A program made the translations under genes and the position numbers. Positions 7,503-13,894 of a DNA stretch of 14,400 bases are shown one piece after another (positions within the stretch are counted from its first letter, which is position 1; each line of letters opens with the position of its first letter). Source of the stretch: Myxococcales bacterium (GTDB taxonomy: Bacteria; Myxococcota; Polyangia; Polyangiales; Polyangiaceae); NCBI GenBank assembly GCA_020430865.1, contig JAGQIY010001038.1:1-14400 (forward strand), given 5' to 3'. The notes beneath the pieces are model-generated. The model ran no database searches and was not told the origin of the DNA. It saw only the letters and a list, made by a program, of their open reading frames with translations.

Positions 7503-8507
7503 TCAGGGCTTGGGGTGCGCGAGCAGCCACTCCACCAGGGCTCGACGGTAGTCGTCGCTGAAGTTCGGGATGTGTCCCACGCCGTTCATCTTCCACAGCT
7601 CGACCGCGCCGCCTTCGGGACATCCCTCGTACTCGAGCTTGTCGGTCTCGGCGCCATCGACGCCGTTCTCGTAGTCCACAGGATCGCCGAAGGGGGTGAG
7701 GGTGCCGCTGCAGCCGTTCTTCGCTGCCCAGGTGGCGACGGTATCCTCCGCCCCGGGCACCCCGGGCTGCGTGGTGTAGGACACGGTCTGATCATCGGTG
7801 CCGTGCATTTGCAGTACGTTGATTGGAGAGCTCGGCGTGCACTTGGCCTCATCGGACCACACCTCACCGGCCAGGCTCGCGATGCCTGCCACCAGTTCAG
7901 CGTGGTCGCAGCCGAAGCGATGGGACATGAAGCCGCCGTTGGAGTGGCCCATCACGTACACCCGCTTGTCGTCGATATTGTAGCGCTGCTTCGCCTCTTC
8001 GATCAGTCCGGCGATGTAGGCGACGTCGTCGACGCCCGAGTTCGTGAAGTCGCAACAGGCGTCCGTCGCGTTCCAGAAACGCTTTCCGTCCGGACTTATG
8101 GTTCCGTCGGGATAGATGTAGACGAACGACTTCTCCTCGGCCAGGGCCTTCAGCTTGAAGATCACCAGCTCCTGAGCTGCGCCGTTCGCGCCGTAGCCGT
8201 GGAGCATCACGATCAGCGGCGTGGGTCGTGCTGGGTCGTAGCTCTCGGGGACGTAGGGGGTCACCGGGCGGTCGCCACCCATCGGCGACGTGTCGACTCC
8301 ACCCTCACCCCCGACCCCGGATCCCGAGCTGCCTCCACCGCCACCGGCGGAGCTTGCGCCGCTGCCACCGCTACCGCCGCTGCCACCAGAGCCCGAGGTG
8401 TCGTCTCCATCGGAGCCACAAGCTGCAGCCGCGAGTCCCAGCAAGCACACGGAGAGCAACGCGATGCTCCGACCCAGCCGTGCGCGCCCAATGCCACGAG
8501 AGATCAT
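7503..8507 (-). CDS. Secreted PHB-depolymerase/feruloyl-esterase family lipoprotein (COG3509)
   Basis: A 334-residue alpha/beta hydrolase predicted to cleave an ester, either polyhydroxybutyrate-type polyester or feruloylated/acetylated polysaccharide. The signal peptide (1-29, with RLGRSIALLSVCLLGLAAAA) ends at Cys30, a lipoprotein-type site. A Gly/Ser linker (about 38-70) joins the catalytic domain, which has the oxyanion motif MLHGYGANG (101-109), nucleophile Ser189 in GHSNGG, acid Asp239 in HGTDDQTV and His312 in VGHIPN; CCDF...VDD (151-161) is typical of the LpqC/PhaZ-like group. The triad is complete. ATG 8507 is chosen because it begins the signal peptide; the upstream extension is not protein-like. 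It is separated from the upstream small gene by a weak terminator. Substrate cannot be decided from sequence alone. Confidence 0.92.
   Translation of the reverse strand: MISRGIGRARLGRSIALLSVCLLGLAAAACGSDGDDTSGSGGSGGSGGSGASSAGGGGGSSGSGVGGEGGVDTSPMGGDRPVTPYVPESYDPARPTPLIVMLHGYGANGAAQELVIFKLKALAEEKSFVYIYPDGTISPDGKRFWNATDACCDFTNSGVDDVAYIAGLIEEAKQRYNIDDKRVYVMGHSNGGFMSHRFGCDHAELVAGIASLAGEVWSDEAKCTPSSPINVLQMHGTDDQTVSYTTQPGVPGAEDTVATWAAKNGCSGTLTPFGDPVDYENGVDGAETDKLEYEGCPEGGAVELWKMNGVGHIPNFSDDYRRALVEWLLAHPKP
8298..8396 (-). repeat. Low-complexity Gly/Ser linker coding repeat
   Basis: This stretch of the esterase gene encodes about 33 residues that are almost only Gly and Ser (GGSGGSGGSG and GGGGGSSGSG). 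At DNA level it is built from near-repeats of CCGCTGCCA/CCGCTACCG. It is a flexible tether between the lipid anchor and the catalytic domain, and a likely site of length variation by slippage. Confidence 0.7.
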
Positions 8508-8553
8508 GCCCCAGTCTATCTCATGCTCGTCCCTGGAGCGTTGGCAGGGGGTT

Positions 8554-8579
8554 GAAAAGCCAGAGCGGTGGAGCTTTGG
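8554..8579 (-). terminator. Weak intrinsic terminator candidate
   Basis: On the minus strand CCAAAGC and GCTCTGG form a 7-bp stem with one A-C mismatch and a 6-base loop, followed directly by CTTTTC. It lies 25 bases beyond the stop codon of the small gene at 8605-8964 and before the esterase, so it would separate their transcription. The stem is short and the T run only four, so confidence is modest. Confidence 0.35.
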
Positions 8580-8604
8580 CGTCGACTGCACCACAGCAGG
8601 GGGG

Positions 8605-8964
8605 TCAGTGTGAGTCGGTCTCGCCGTCCTCGACCAAGTCACGGAAGCGTTCGTTCAGCCACGCCTCGAGCTCGTCCATCGGTGCTTCGAAGTCGGGGAG
8701 ACGGACGATGCGCCCACCGACGTCCCGCGCGAGCGCGTCGAATTCCTGGGGATCGAAGGCATAGGTCGTCTCGCTCATCACGATCGCCCAGGGGCGAAGC
8801 GTGGCGGCGGCGGTGGTCAGCTGTTCGACCGCGCACTCCTCGATGTGGCCGTTCAGAGCGCGTAGCGCGGCAGCGCGACACAGCCTGAGCCGCGGCCCCT
8901 CGATACCGCACGCGAGGACGATGCGCTGACGAACCTGACGGACTGTCTTCACACCCACGGCCAT
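8605..8964 (-). CDS. Hypothetical small alpha/beta protein
   Basis: I do not recognise this protein. From ATG 8964 it has 119 residues with no signal peptide or membrane segment. Its strand-helix pattern (RQRIVLACGIE, a helix with RLCRAAALRAL, HIEECAVEQLTTAAATL, RPWAIVMSETTYAF, then a helix and GGRIVRLPDF) resembles a degenerate receiver-like alpha/beta fold, but the acidic pocket and phospho-Asp of a true receiver are absent. The C-terminus is acidic (FRDLVEDGETDSH). The start is uncertain: ATG 8964 has GGAG four bases upstream, whereas ATG 9042 would add 26 residues but has GAGG only two bases away. It is divergent from the gene at 9138. It could belong to a lineage-specific family. Confidence 0.65.
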   Translation of the reverse strand: MAVGVKTVRQVRQRIVLACGIEGPRLRLCRAAALRALNGHIEECAVEQLTTAAATLRPWAIVMSETTYAFDPQEFDALARDVGGRIVRLPDFEAPMDELEAWLNERFRDLVEDGETDSH

Positions 8965-9137
8965 GGAGCTCCGTTGCAGCTTTGCGACAACTCGCAGCGG
9001 AGGCAAGCGAAAGCCAAGGAAAGCGCTGAGGGGCGACGTCATCGCCTCGGAGCCTGCTCATTCGTTGCTCACGTCGCCGATTCGCTTCCAGGGTTTTGCT
9101 GTGAAGCCTGGGTCTGCGCGGTTATCCTCACGGGATC

Positions 9138-9686
9138 GTGGCGAAAGAAGACGACGCAGCGGACTCGAAGCCAGCTGCCCGGAAGAGCCCCGCGAAGCCG
9201 CTCGACGAGTCGCAGCTGAGGACGAAGCAGCACGACTCGATCATCCCGACGGCACAGGTGGAGCTCGGTCCGCGTAGTCTCCCCCGCCAGACCCAGGATC
9301 AGCCGGGCGACGACGCGTCAGCGCAGAGCGAGCGGACGGGAGTGAATGCGGCGCCGCCAGTGATCAAGGGCTTCGAGTCTGCGCCGCCGGCGAGCACGCG
9401 CGTGCCCGAGTCGGTGGCGCGTCTCTCGGAGCGCGGCGGAAGCCTGAGCGATGGGGATCGCTGGGCGGCGGCCGGCGCGCTCAAGAAGGCGCTCGCCGAG
9501 GGCGATGAGAGCGCGATCGAGGCCGAACTGGCGAAGCTCCCCCCCGTTGCGCAGCTCGCCTACCGCATCGCGGACGTGTACTCCATCGCCACGACCGGGT
9601 TCTCGGGTCCGCTGCTGTACGCGCGGGCCGGAGGCGTCGTCGAGGCGCTGTTGCTCGAGTTCGAGGCCGAGAGCCGGAAGAAGTAG
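9138..9686 (+). CDS. Hypothetical protein with disordered N-terminal half
   Basis: A 182-residue protein starting at GTG 9138; I do not recognise it. Residues 1-100 are rich in Lys, Asp, Ser, Pro, Gln and Ala with no hydrophobic core, so probably disordered. Residues about 102-178 look helical and folded: SDGDRWAAAGALKKALAEGD, then AIEAELAKLPPVAQLAYRIADVYSI, then a Gly-rich turn and ARAGGVVEALLLEFEAE. There is no signal peptide, membrane segment or cysteine, so it is probably cytoplasmic. No strong Shine-Dalgarno is seen. It is convergent with the arsenate reductase gene 89 bp downstream. Confidence 0.65.
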   Translation: MAKEDDAADSKPAARKSPAKPLDESQLRTKQHDSIIPTAQVELGPRSLPRQTQDQPGDDASAQSERTGVNAAPPVIKGFESAPPASTRVPESVARLSERGGSLSDGDRWAAAGALKKALAEGDESAIEAELAKLPPVAQLAYRIADVYSIATTGFSGPLLYARAGGVVEALLLEFEAESRKK

Positions 9687-9775
9687 GTCTCGGTGAGCGG
9701 ATTGAATCCGTGCGGAAAACTTTTGCGCGGACCGGGAGCTGGGGCACGACGGCGCCAGGCAACCAGGAACCTTTG

Positions 9776-10147
9776 CTACAGCAACGCCAGCACCCGCTCT
9801 GGCGGGCGCCCGATTCGCGCCCTGCCGTCCAGCACGGCGACCGGGCGCTCGAGCAGGCTCGGGTCCTTGACGAGCGCGTCCACGATCTGTGCCTTCGTGC
9901 TGTCCTTGGACAGGCCCTGGGCCTTGTAGCCCGCCTCCTTGGCGCGCAGCAGGTCGTGAGGCTTGAAGTCCGGGTCGGTTGCCAGCGCTCTCAGCAAGGC
10001 TTCGATGGCGTTCTTGCTGGGCGGCTCCTTCAGGTACTCGCGAATTTCCACGCTGCCTTCGCCGAGACGCTCGCTCAGCAACTGCAGAGCCTGACGGCTC
10101 TTGGAGCAACGGGGGTTGTGCCACAACGTCACGGTCGACTTCGCCAT
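9776..10147 (-). CDS. arsC: Arsenate reductase, glutaredoxin type (ArsC/YfgD family)
   Basis: A 123-residue protein with a thioredoxin-like fold. The N-terminal strand TVTLWHNPRCSKSRQALQLL carries catalytic Cys14 in the NPRCSKSR motif of the ArsC/YfgD family. The three arginines used to bind and reduce arsenate in plasmid R773 ArsC have likely counterparts at Arg68 (HDLLRAKE), Arg101 (LLERPVAV) and Arg114 (RIGRPPERVL). The length and the GRPPE ending match the shorter YfgD-like branch better than plasmid ArsC (about 140 residues). The expected reaction is arsenate to arsenite with glutathione and glutaredoxin. No arsR, arsB or acr3 is nearby, so a role in arsenic resistance is not supported by context, and YfgD-like proteins may have other roles. 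ATG 10147 is chosen because it begins the fold directly. Confidence 0.92.
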   Translation of the reverse strand: MAKSTVTLWHNPRCSKSRQALQLLSERLGEGSVEIREYLKEPPSKNAIEALLRALATDPDFKPHDLLRAKEAGYKAQGLSKDSTKAQIVDALVKDPSLLERPVAVLDGRARIGRPPERVLALL

Positions 10148-10209
10148 GCGCGCATACTGGCACAGCCGTGGTGGTCTAACGGCGAAGACTTGCGCGGCCT
10201 CCCAACCTG

Positions 10210-11148
10210 GTGCAAGGGGAGGCAAGCTTTTCAGTGCCAATCTTCTCTTACAGCCAGGCGAGAACACCGATCGGGGCCGAGGCGCCGCTCGCGCGTCCAG
10301 GCGCGGCGTCGAGGACGGGCCGCCGCTGCTTGCGATGCTGGCTGGTCGGGTTGGGACTGGGCCTGTTGGTTCCTCGAGTCGCGCTCGCCGCCGCTCCCAC
10401 GAAGCCCGAGAGCTCCGAGCCCCAATATTCCCCATGGCAATCCAAGAAGGCGACTCCATTCGCGTCCCTCGCGACTGACGTCGGCGTCGTCTACGCGCGG
10501 CCTCGGCTCACCCTTGGCTACGGTGCGCCGTTCTGGAACTTCGTCGGTATCGATGCCTACTGGCTGACGACGAACAGCTTCTCGGCACCTTACGTCGGGT
10601 GGCGTGCGAGTCTGCCGTTCCTCGACACCTTCTTCGGAGTGCGCCGCACCATCCCCTTCGACCGTCGCTTCCTGGGCAAGCAGGAGAAATACTCCGACAC
10701 TGACCTCGGTCTCGAGAACGGTGGCGAGCGCAGTACCTACACGGCCGTGGACTTCGAGCTGGATCTCGCCGCGCCCGTCGCTCACGGCGGCGCCTTCCTG
10801 GGCGTGCACCCAGTGTTGATCGACGTGCCACGCGACACCTACGTCTATGAGGAGGTGCTGCGCGTGGTGATGCGACCCCCCTTCGCCATGGGCTTGCGTG
10901 GGGGCTACGTGTACGGCTTCGGCGAGAGCCAAGACGTACAGCTCGGGGCGCTCGGAGAGTACGTATTCACTCCGGGTAGAGCCCGGGGCGTCACTCGTGG
11001 GGGCCCGCTGTTCCACGTCACCTTCAGCAAGCACCTGGAAGGCTTCGCGGCGTTCTCGTTCGTGATCACGTCGCCGGACGCGCTCGGTGTGGTGGACGGG
11101 ACGTACGCGTTCCTCGGATTGCTCCATCGCTGGGCGCATCGCTTCTAG
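10210..11148 (+). CDS. Probable outer-membrane beta-barrel protein
   Basis: A protein of up to 312 residues that I do not recognise as a named family. A hydrophobic signal segment (CWLVGLGLGLLVPRVALA, about 43-60) ends in an Ala-rich cleavage site (ALA/AAP). The mature part is full of alternating aromatic and hydrophobic strands with polar turns: VGVVYARPRLTLGYG, NFVGIDAYWLT, FSAPYVGWRASL, GGYVYGFG, QLGALGEYVFT, FHVTFSKHLEGFAAFSFVI. The last residue is Phe (LLHRWAHRF), the usual C-terminal signal for barrel insertion. The start is uncertain: GTG 10210 gives a 40-residue leader before the signal, whereas TTG 10330 gives a normal signal peptide (MRCWLVGLG). Neither has a good Shine-Dalgarno. 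It is divergent from arsC across 62 bp. Confidence 0.72.
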   Translation: MQGEASFSVPIFSYSQARTPIGAEAPLARPGAASRTGRRCLRCWLVGLGLGLLVPRVALAAAPTKPESSEPQYSPWQSKKATPFASLATDVGVVYARPRLTLGYGAPFWNFVGIDAYWLTTNSFSAPYVGWRASLPFLDTFFGVRRTIPFDRRFLGKQEKYSDTDLGLENGGERSTYTAVDFELDLAAPVAHGGAFLGVHPVLIDVPRDTYVYEEVLRVVMRPPFAMGLRGGYVYGFGESQDVQLGALGEYVFTPGRARGVTRGGPLFHVTFSKHLEGFAAFSFVITSPDALGVVDGTYAFLGLLHRWAHRF

Positions 11149-11170
11149 CTGTTCGCATCGCTTCTAGCTG
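11135..11170 (+). repeat. Tandem 19-nt duplication across a stop codon
   Basis: CGCATCGCTTCTAGCTG occurs at 11135-11151 and again, identical over 17 bases, at 11154-11170, a period of 19. The first copy contains the last codons and TAG stop of the barrel gene (11146-11148). A third, degenerate unit seems to begin at 11173 (CGTATCG). The second copy is outside the gene. Confidence 0.85.
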
Positions 11171-11198
11171 CGCGTATCGTTGTTGCCCTGCGGAAAAA

Positions 11199-11591
11199 CT
11201 AGTCTGCGCTCGGGCTGGGCGCCGCGCTTGCCTTCGGGAGCACTCCGCTGCACTTCGCGTCGCGCGCTGCGGTGAGGCGCGCCTTGTCCTCGGGCTTGGC
11301 GTCGATCAAGGCGAGCTGGGCCTCGGTGCACTCGTTGTTCTTCTTCACCTGGCCCACGAGATCACCGACGACTCGCGCTTGAAGCTCGCCGTACTTCTCC
11401 TGCGCGGCCTTGCCGGTGGCGCCGTTCGGGTCCTTCTGCATCGCGAACTCGCAGGCCTTGCTGGCCTCTTCGAGCTTGCCCTGGTGCTCGAGCTCCAGGC
11501 AGCGTTCGTAGTCACCCTTGGCTCCGTTGCAGCCAGCGCAGAGCAGCGCGGCGAACGCGCCGCCAAGGAGGACGGTCCATCCCTGTGTCAT
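11199..11591 (-). CDS. Small Cys-rich lipoprotein with TPR-like segment
   Basis: A 130-residue protein with a short lipoprotein signal (TVLLGGAFAALLCAG) and lipid-acceptor Cys21. The mature region has one TPR-like helix pair, YERCLELEHQGKLEEASKAC followed by EFAMQKDP (about 28-55), then a helical section and an Ala/Pro/Ser tail. Besides Cys21 it has Cys31, Cys47, Cys88 and Cys114, an even number that could form two disulfides in the periplasm. The function is unknown; the TPR-like piece suggests protein binding. The start is ATG 11591, and an extended -10 element lies so close upstream that the transcript may be leaderless. It lies 112 bp downstream of the Lgt-like gene on the same strand, and is convergent with the barrel gene. 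Confidence 0.8.
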   Translation of the reverse strand: MTQGWTVLLGGAFAALLCAGCNGAKGDYERCLELEHQGKLEEASKACEFAMQKDPNGATGKAAQEKYGELQARVVGDLVGQVKKNNECTEAQLALIDAKPEDKARLTAARDAKCSGVLPKASAAPSPSAD

Positions 11592-11598
11592 GCCCGCG

Positions 11599-11607
11599 CT
11601 TATAGCA
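11599..11607 (-). promoter_or_regulatory. Extended -10 promoter, possibly leaderless
   Basis: The minus strand reads TGCTATAAG, matching the extended -10 consensus TGnTATAAT except for the last base. No good -35 is seen, as is common for extended -10 promoters. Only seven bases separate it from the ATG at 11591, so transcription would start at or next to the start codon. No Shine-Dalgarno is present. Confidence 0.4.
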
Positions 11608-11703
11608 GCTTCGATGGCGCTGACGATACCATGTCTGCGTTTCGGATTCTCCCGGGGGGGGAGGGGCGCGACGAAAAGGACCGCGAGGAAACAGAACCGG
11701 CGG

Positions 11704-12402
11704 TCAGGCCGCGACGACGACTCGCGGCTTGCGCGCGTCGATCAGGTACAGCAGGGTGAACACGAGCAAGAAGACCAGGGAACTCAGCTGGTAGAAGGTG
11801 AGTCCCCAGAGTACGCGGGGCTCTGGGCGCAGCAACTCGGTCGCTATTCGCCACAGCATGTAGGCGATCAGATACAGCTTGATCAGCTGGGTACGAAACC
11901 AGCCTCGGCGCGCAGCGAGCAACAGCAGGAGCGCTGCCACGCCGTGAAACCCGGCCTCGTAGAGCTGGGTCGGGTGTCTCGGGATGCCATCCTGGAAGCG
12001 CACGGCCCACGCGACGTCCGTTGCTCTTCCGAAGCAGCAACCGGCATGAAAACAGCCCAGGCGCCCGACGGCGATGCTGGCGGCGACGGGGGCCGCGAAG
12101 GCGTCGCCGGTCTTGTGGCGCACCCCGGAAACCAGCTTCGCCACCTCGACCCCGAGATAGCCTCCCGCGAGTCCCCAGGTGATGGTGCGGCCATCCCGCA
12201 ACCACGCGCTGCCGTCCATCAGGCTCGGCCAGTCGGAGACGGCGTACGGCAGCTTGGCGAAGAACGTGCTGCCAATGATTGCCCCGAGGAAGAGAGCAGC
12301 GCGCTGCAGCCGCGTCTCCCTGGGCCCTTTCGGCAGCGCGCGTCGCACGATCACTCCCGTGATCAGCGCGAGGCCCATCAGGCCGAAGTAGCTCCAGTCC
12401 AT
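11704..12402 (-). CDS. Short, divergent prolipoprotein diacylglyceryl transferase (Lgt) family protein
   Basis: A 232-residue inner-membrane protein with about seven hydrophobic segments. Lgt moves a diacylglyceryl group from phosphatidylglycerol to the lipobox Cys of prolipoproteins. Family landmarks present are GRLG with Arg114 (counterpart of E. coli Arg143), RHPTQLYEA (142-150) and LWRIATELLRPEPR (183-196), probably holding the counterpart of Arg239. The signature usually written GRIGNFINGELWGR is here GRLGCFHAGCCFGR: Asn146 and Glu151 of E. coli are replaced by Cys117 and Cys122, next to Cys123. It is also shorter than typical Lgt (260-290). ATG 12402 overlaps the TGA of the radical SAM gene by one base (TGATG), so translation is coupled. 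It may be a true Lgt variant or an Lgt-fold enzyme acting on another lipid acceptor. The family call is sure; the reaction is not. Confidence 0.88.
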   Translation of the reverse strand: MDWSYFGLMGLALITGVIVRRALPKGPRETRLQRAALFLGAIIGSTFFAKLPYAVSDWPSLMDGSAWLRDGRTITWGLAGGYLGVEVAKLVSGVRHKTGDAFAAPVAASIAVGRLGCFHAGCCFGRATDVAWAVRFQDGIPRHPTQLYEAGFHGVAALLLLLAARRGWFRTQLIKLYLIAYMLWRIATELLRPEPRVLWGLTFYQLSSLVFLLVFTLLYLIDARKPRVVVAA

Positions 12403-13892
12403 CAGCCCCGCTCGCTGGACTTCGTCAACTGGATGAGCTGATGCTCCAGCTCCGGGAGCGGCGCGTGGCCGGGACGGTACAGCACGTTGTAAGCGCAGAA
12501 GGGGATGACGTGACCGCTGGGCAAGACGTGGTGCGTGCAGCACTTCATGACTCGCCTGAGGTCGAAGTTGTACACGTCCAGGAACGACGTGATCGCGATG
12601 CGAAACATCCGCTCGGGAGACAGCGTCTCCGCCAGCGCGGAGCTGAAGAAGTCGTACAGCGCCGCGCTGGTCGTCCCTGCGTCGCTCGAGTCTGCGCCGC
12701 CTCGCAGGCGCTTGCCGAGCGCGCTCGCGAGCCAGGACTCGGGAGACGCGCAGTCGCCCTCGGCGCAGCCTTCCGCGCGTAGATAGTCCGTGATCAGCTG
12801 CTTGGCGCGGGGCCGATCGAAGGCGATGCCGTTGGCCAGCAGGTCCTTGTGCTTGCGCGCGTCGATGAAGCGCAGCAGGGGGTAGACACGCCGACCGTCG
12901 CGGTAGGCGTAGCTCAGCGTGTGGCAGTTGGGATGCGCGCACGGCAGCGGCATGAAATCGCTCTCGCGAAACAGGCCTCGAGTCTGTGCGGCGATGCCCT
13001 TCACGACGTCGGGGAAGGTGATGCGCTTCTCCAGCGTCTCGGGGAGCTCACTGCGTCCGCTGTACGTCGCGGGTTGAAAGCTGACGCCGCCGATGTTCGG
13101 GCGCTCGATGGCGAACTCGATGAGTCGTCCGAGCTGATCGTCGTTGACCCCCGGCTGGAGCGTAGCCACCAGGGTCACGCGAACGCCGTGCTCGGCGAGT
13201 CGGTCCAGCGCCTCGAGCTTTTCCCTGAGGATGTCGGCGGCGCGAAGGCTCCGGGTGACCTGGGCGTCGAGGCCATCGAGCTGGAAATAGACCTCGAAGC
13301 GCCGCGCGTAGCGGGCCACGTGCTCCACCAGGCGCGCATCGCGCGCGAAGCGCAGGCCATTGGTGTTCAGCATCACGTGCTGGACGTCGCGCTCGTACGC
13401 GTAGGCCAGGATCGCTTCGAACTCGGGGTGCAGCGTGGGTTCACCGCCAGAGAGCTGGAGGATCTCGGCCTGACCCTCGGTGGCGACCAAGCGGTCGATC
13501 GCGCGCTTGACGTCCTCCAGGCTCTCGTGAGTGCCGCCTGGCGCGCTGCTCGCGTAGCACATCGGGCAGCGAAGGTTGCAGCTGCTCGTCAGCTCGACCA
13601 AGCCGATGCAGGTATGCTGCTCGTGCTCGGTACACAGGCCGCAGTCGTACGGACATCCCCGCTTGGGGAAGCTGCCGAAGCCAGCCGGGATCTTCCCCGG
13701 TACGGCGTACTCGAGGCGGTCGTAGTAGCCGACGTCGGAACAGATGAAGTCTTCTCGGACGCCGTGCTCCGGGCAGCGCTTCTGAAAGTACACCCGCCCG
13801 CCCCGATCGATGATCTTCGCAGGGACGACCCGATGGCAGCTGGGGCAGAGGCTCTGGGTCAGGCCGAGGAAGCTGTGGTCTCGTAGTTCCAT
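12402..13892 (-). CDS. Radical SAM enzyme, COG1964/MJ0619 type (tetraether/membrane-spanning lipid synthase-like)
   Basis: A 496-residue enzyme with 18 cysteines. The N-terminal part has CPSC (16-19), RCPEHG (Cys40) and Cys51, resembling a rubredoxin-like metal site. Next come CPYDCGLC (80-87) and Cys95, then the radical SAM motif CNLRCPMC (Cys105, 109, 112) and GGEP (149-152), and further Cys pairs at 318/323 and 376/381, Cys451/452 and Cys466 that could hold auxiliary clusters. Length and layout match the family of Methanocaldococcus MJ0619, whose members include archaeal tetraether lipid synthase (Tes), which joins two lipid tails by a C-C bond, and bacterial membrane-spanning-lipid synthase; MJ0619 was earlier proposed as a pterin methyltransferase. 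The gene begins 2 bases after the upstream zinc-ribbon gene and overlaps the Lgt-like gene by one base. Family is sure; the lipid role here is inferred from relatives and from the Lgt neighbour. Confidence 0.9.
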   Translation of the reverse strand: MELRDHSFLGLTQSLCPSCHRVVPAKIIDRGGRVYFQKRCPEHGVREDFICSDVGYYDRLEYAVPGKIPAGFGSFPKRGCPYDCGLCTEHEQHTCIGLVELTSSCNLRCPMCYASSAPGGTHESLEDVKRAIDRLVATEGQAEILQLSGGEPTLHPEFEAILAYAYERDVQHVMLNTNGLRFARDARLVEHVARYARRFEVYFQLDGLDAQVTRSLRAADILREKLEALDRLAEHGVRVTLVATLQPGVNDDQLGRLIEFAIERPNIGGVSFQPATYSGRSELPETLEKRITFPDVVKGIAAQTRGLFRESDFMPLPCAHPNCHTLSYAYRDGRRVYPLLRFIDARKHKDLLANGIAFDRPRAKQLITDYLRAEGCAEGDCASPESWLASALGKRLRGGADSSDAGTTSAALYDFFSSALAETLSPERMFRIAITSFLDVYNFDLRRVMKCCTHHVLPSGHVIPFCAYNVLYRPGHAPLPELEHQLIQLTKSSERG

Positions 13893-13894
13893 GA

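Noticed and set aside
9698..9724. Small inverted repeat CGGAT/ATCCG and AAAACTTTT between convergent genes
   Set aside because: The stem is five pairs and is not directly followed by a T run. A shared TGCGGAAAA string in the other convergent gap (11189-11197) is probably chance.
10231..11139. 302-codon open frame on the minus strand opposite the barrel gene
   Set aside because: The plus frame has a signal sequence, strand pattern and C-terminal Phe; the minus frame has only charged low-complexity sequence.
11654..11661. Run of eight G in the gap between the Lgt-like gene and the small lipoprotein gene
   Set aside because: A single homopolymer in GC-rich intergenic DNA; no G4 pattern or gene effect can be supported.
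12849..13886. 345-codon open frame on the plus strand opposite the radical SAM gene
   Set aside because: Antisense shadow of a gene with unmistakable CxxxCxxC and GGEP motifs.
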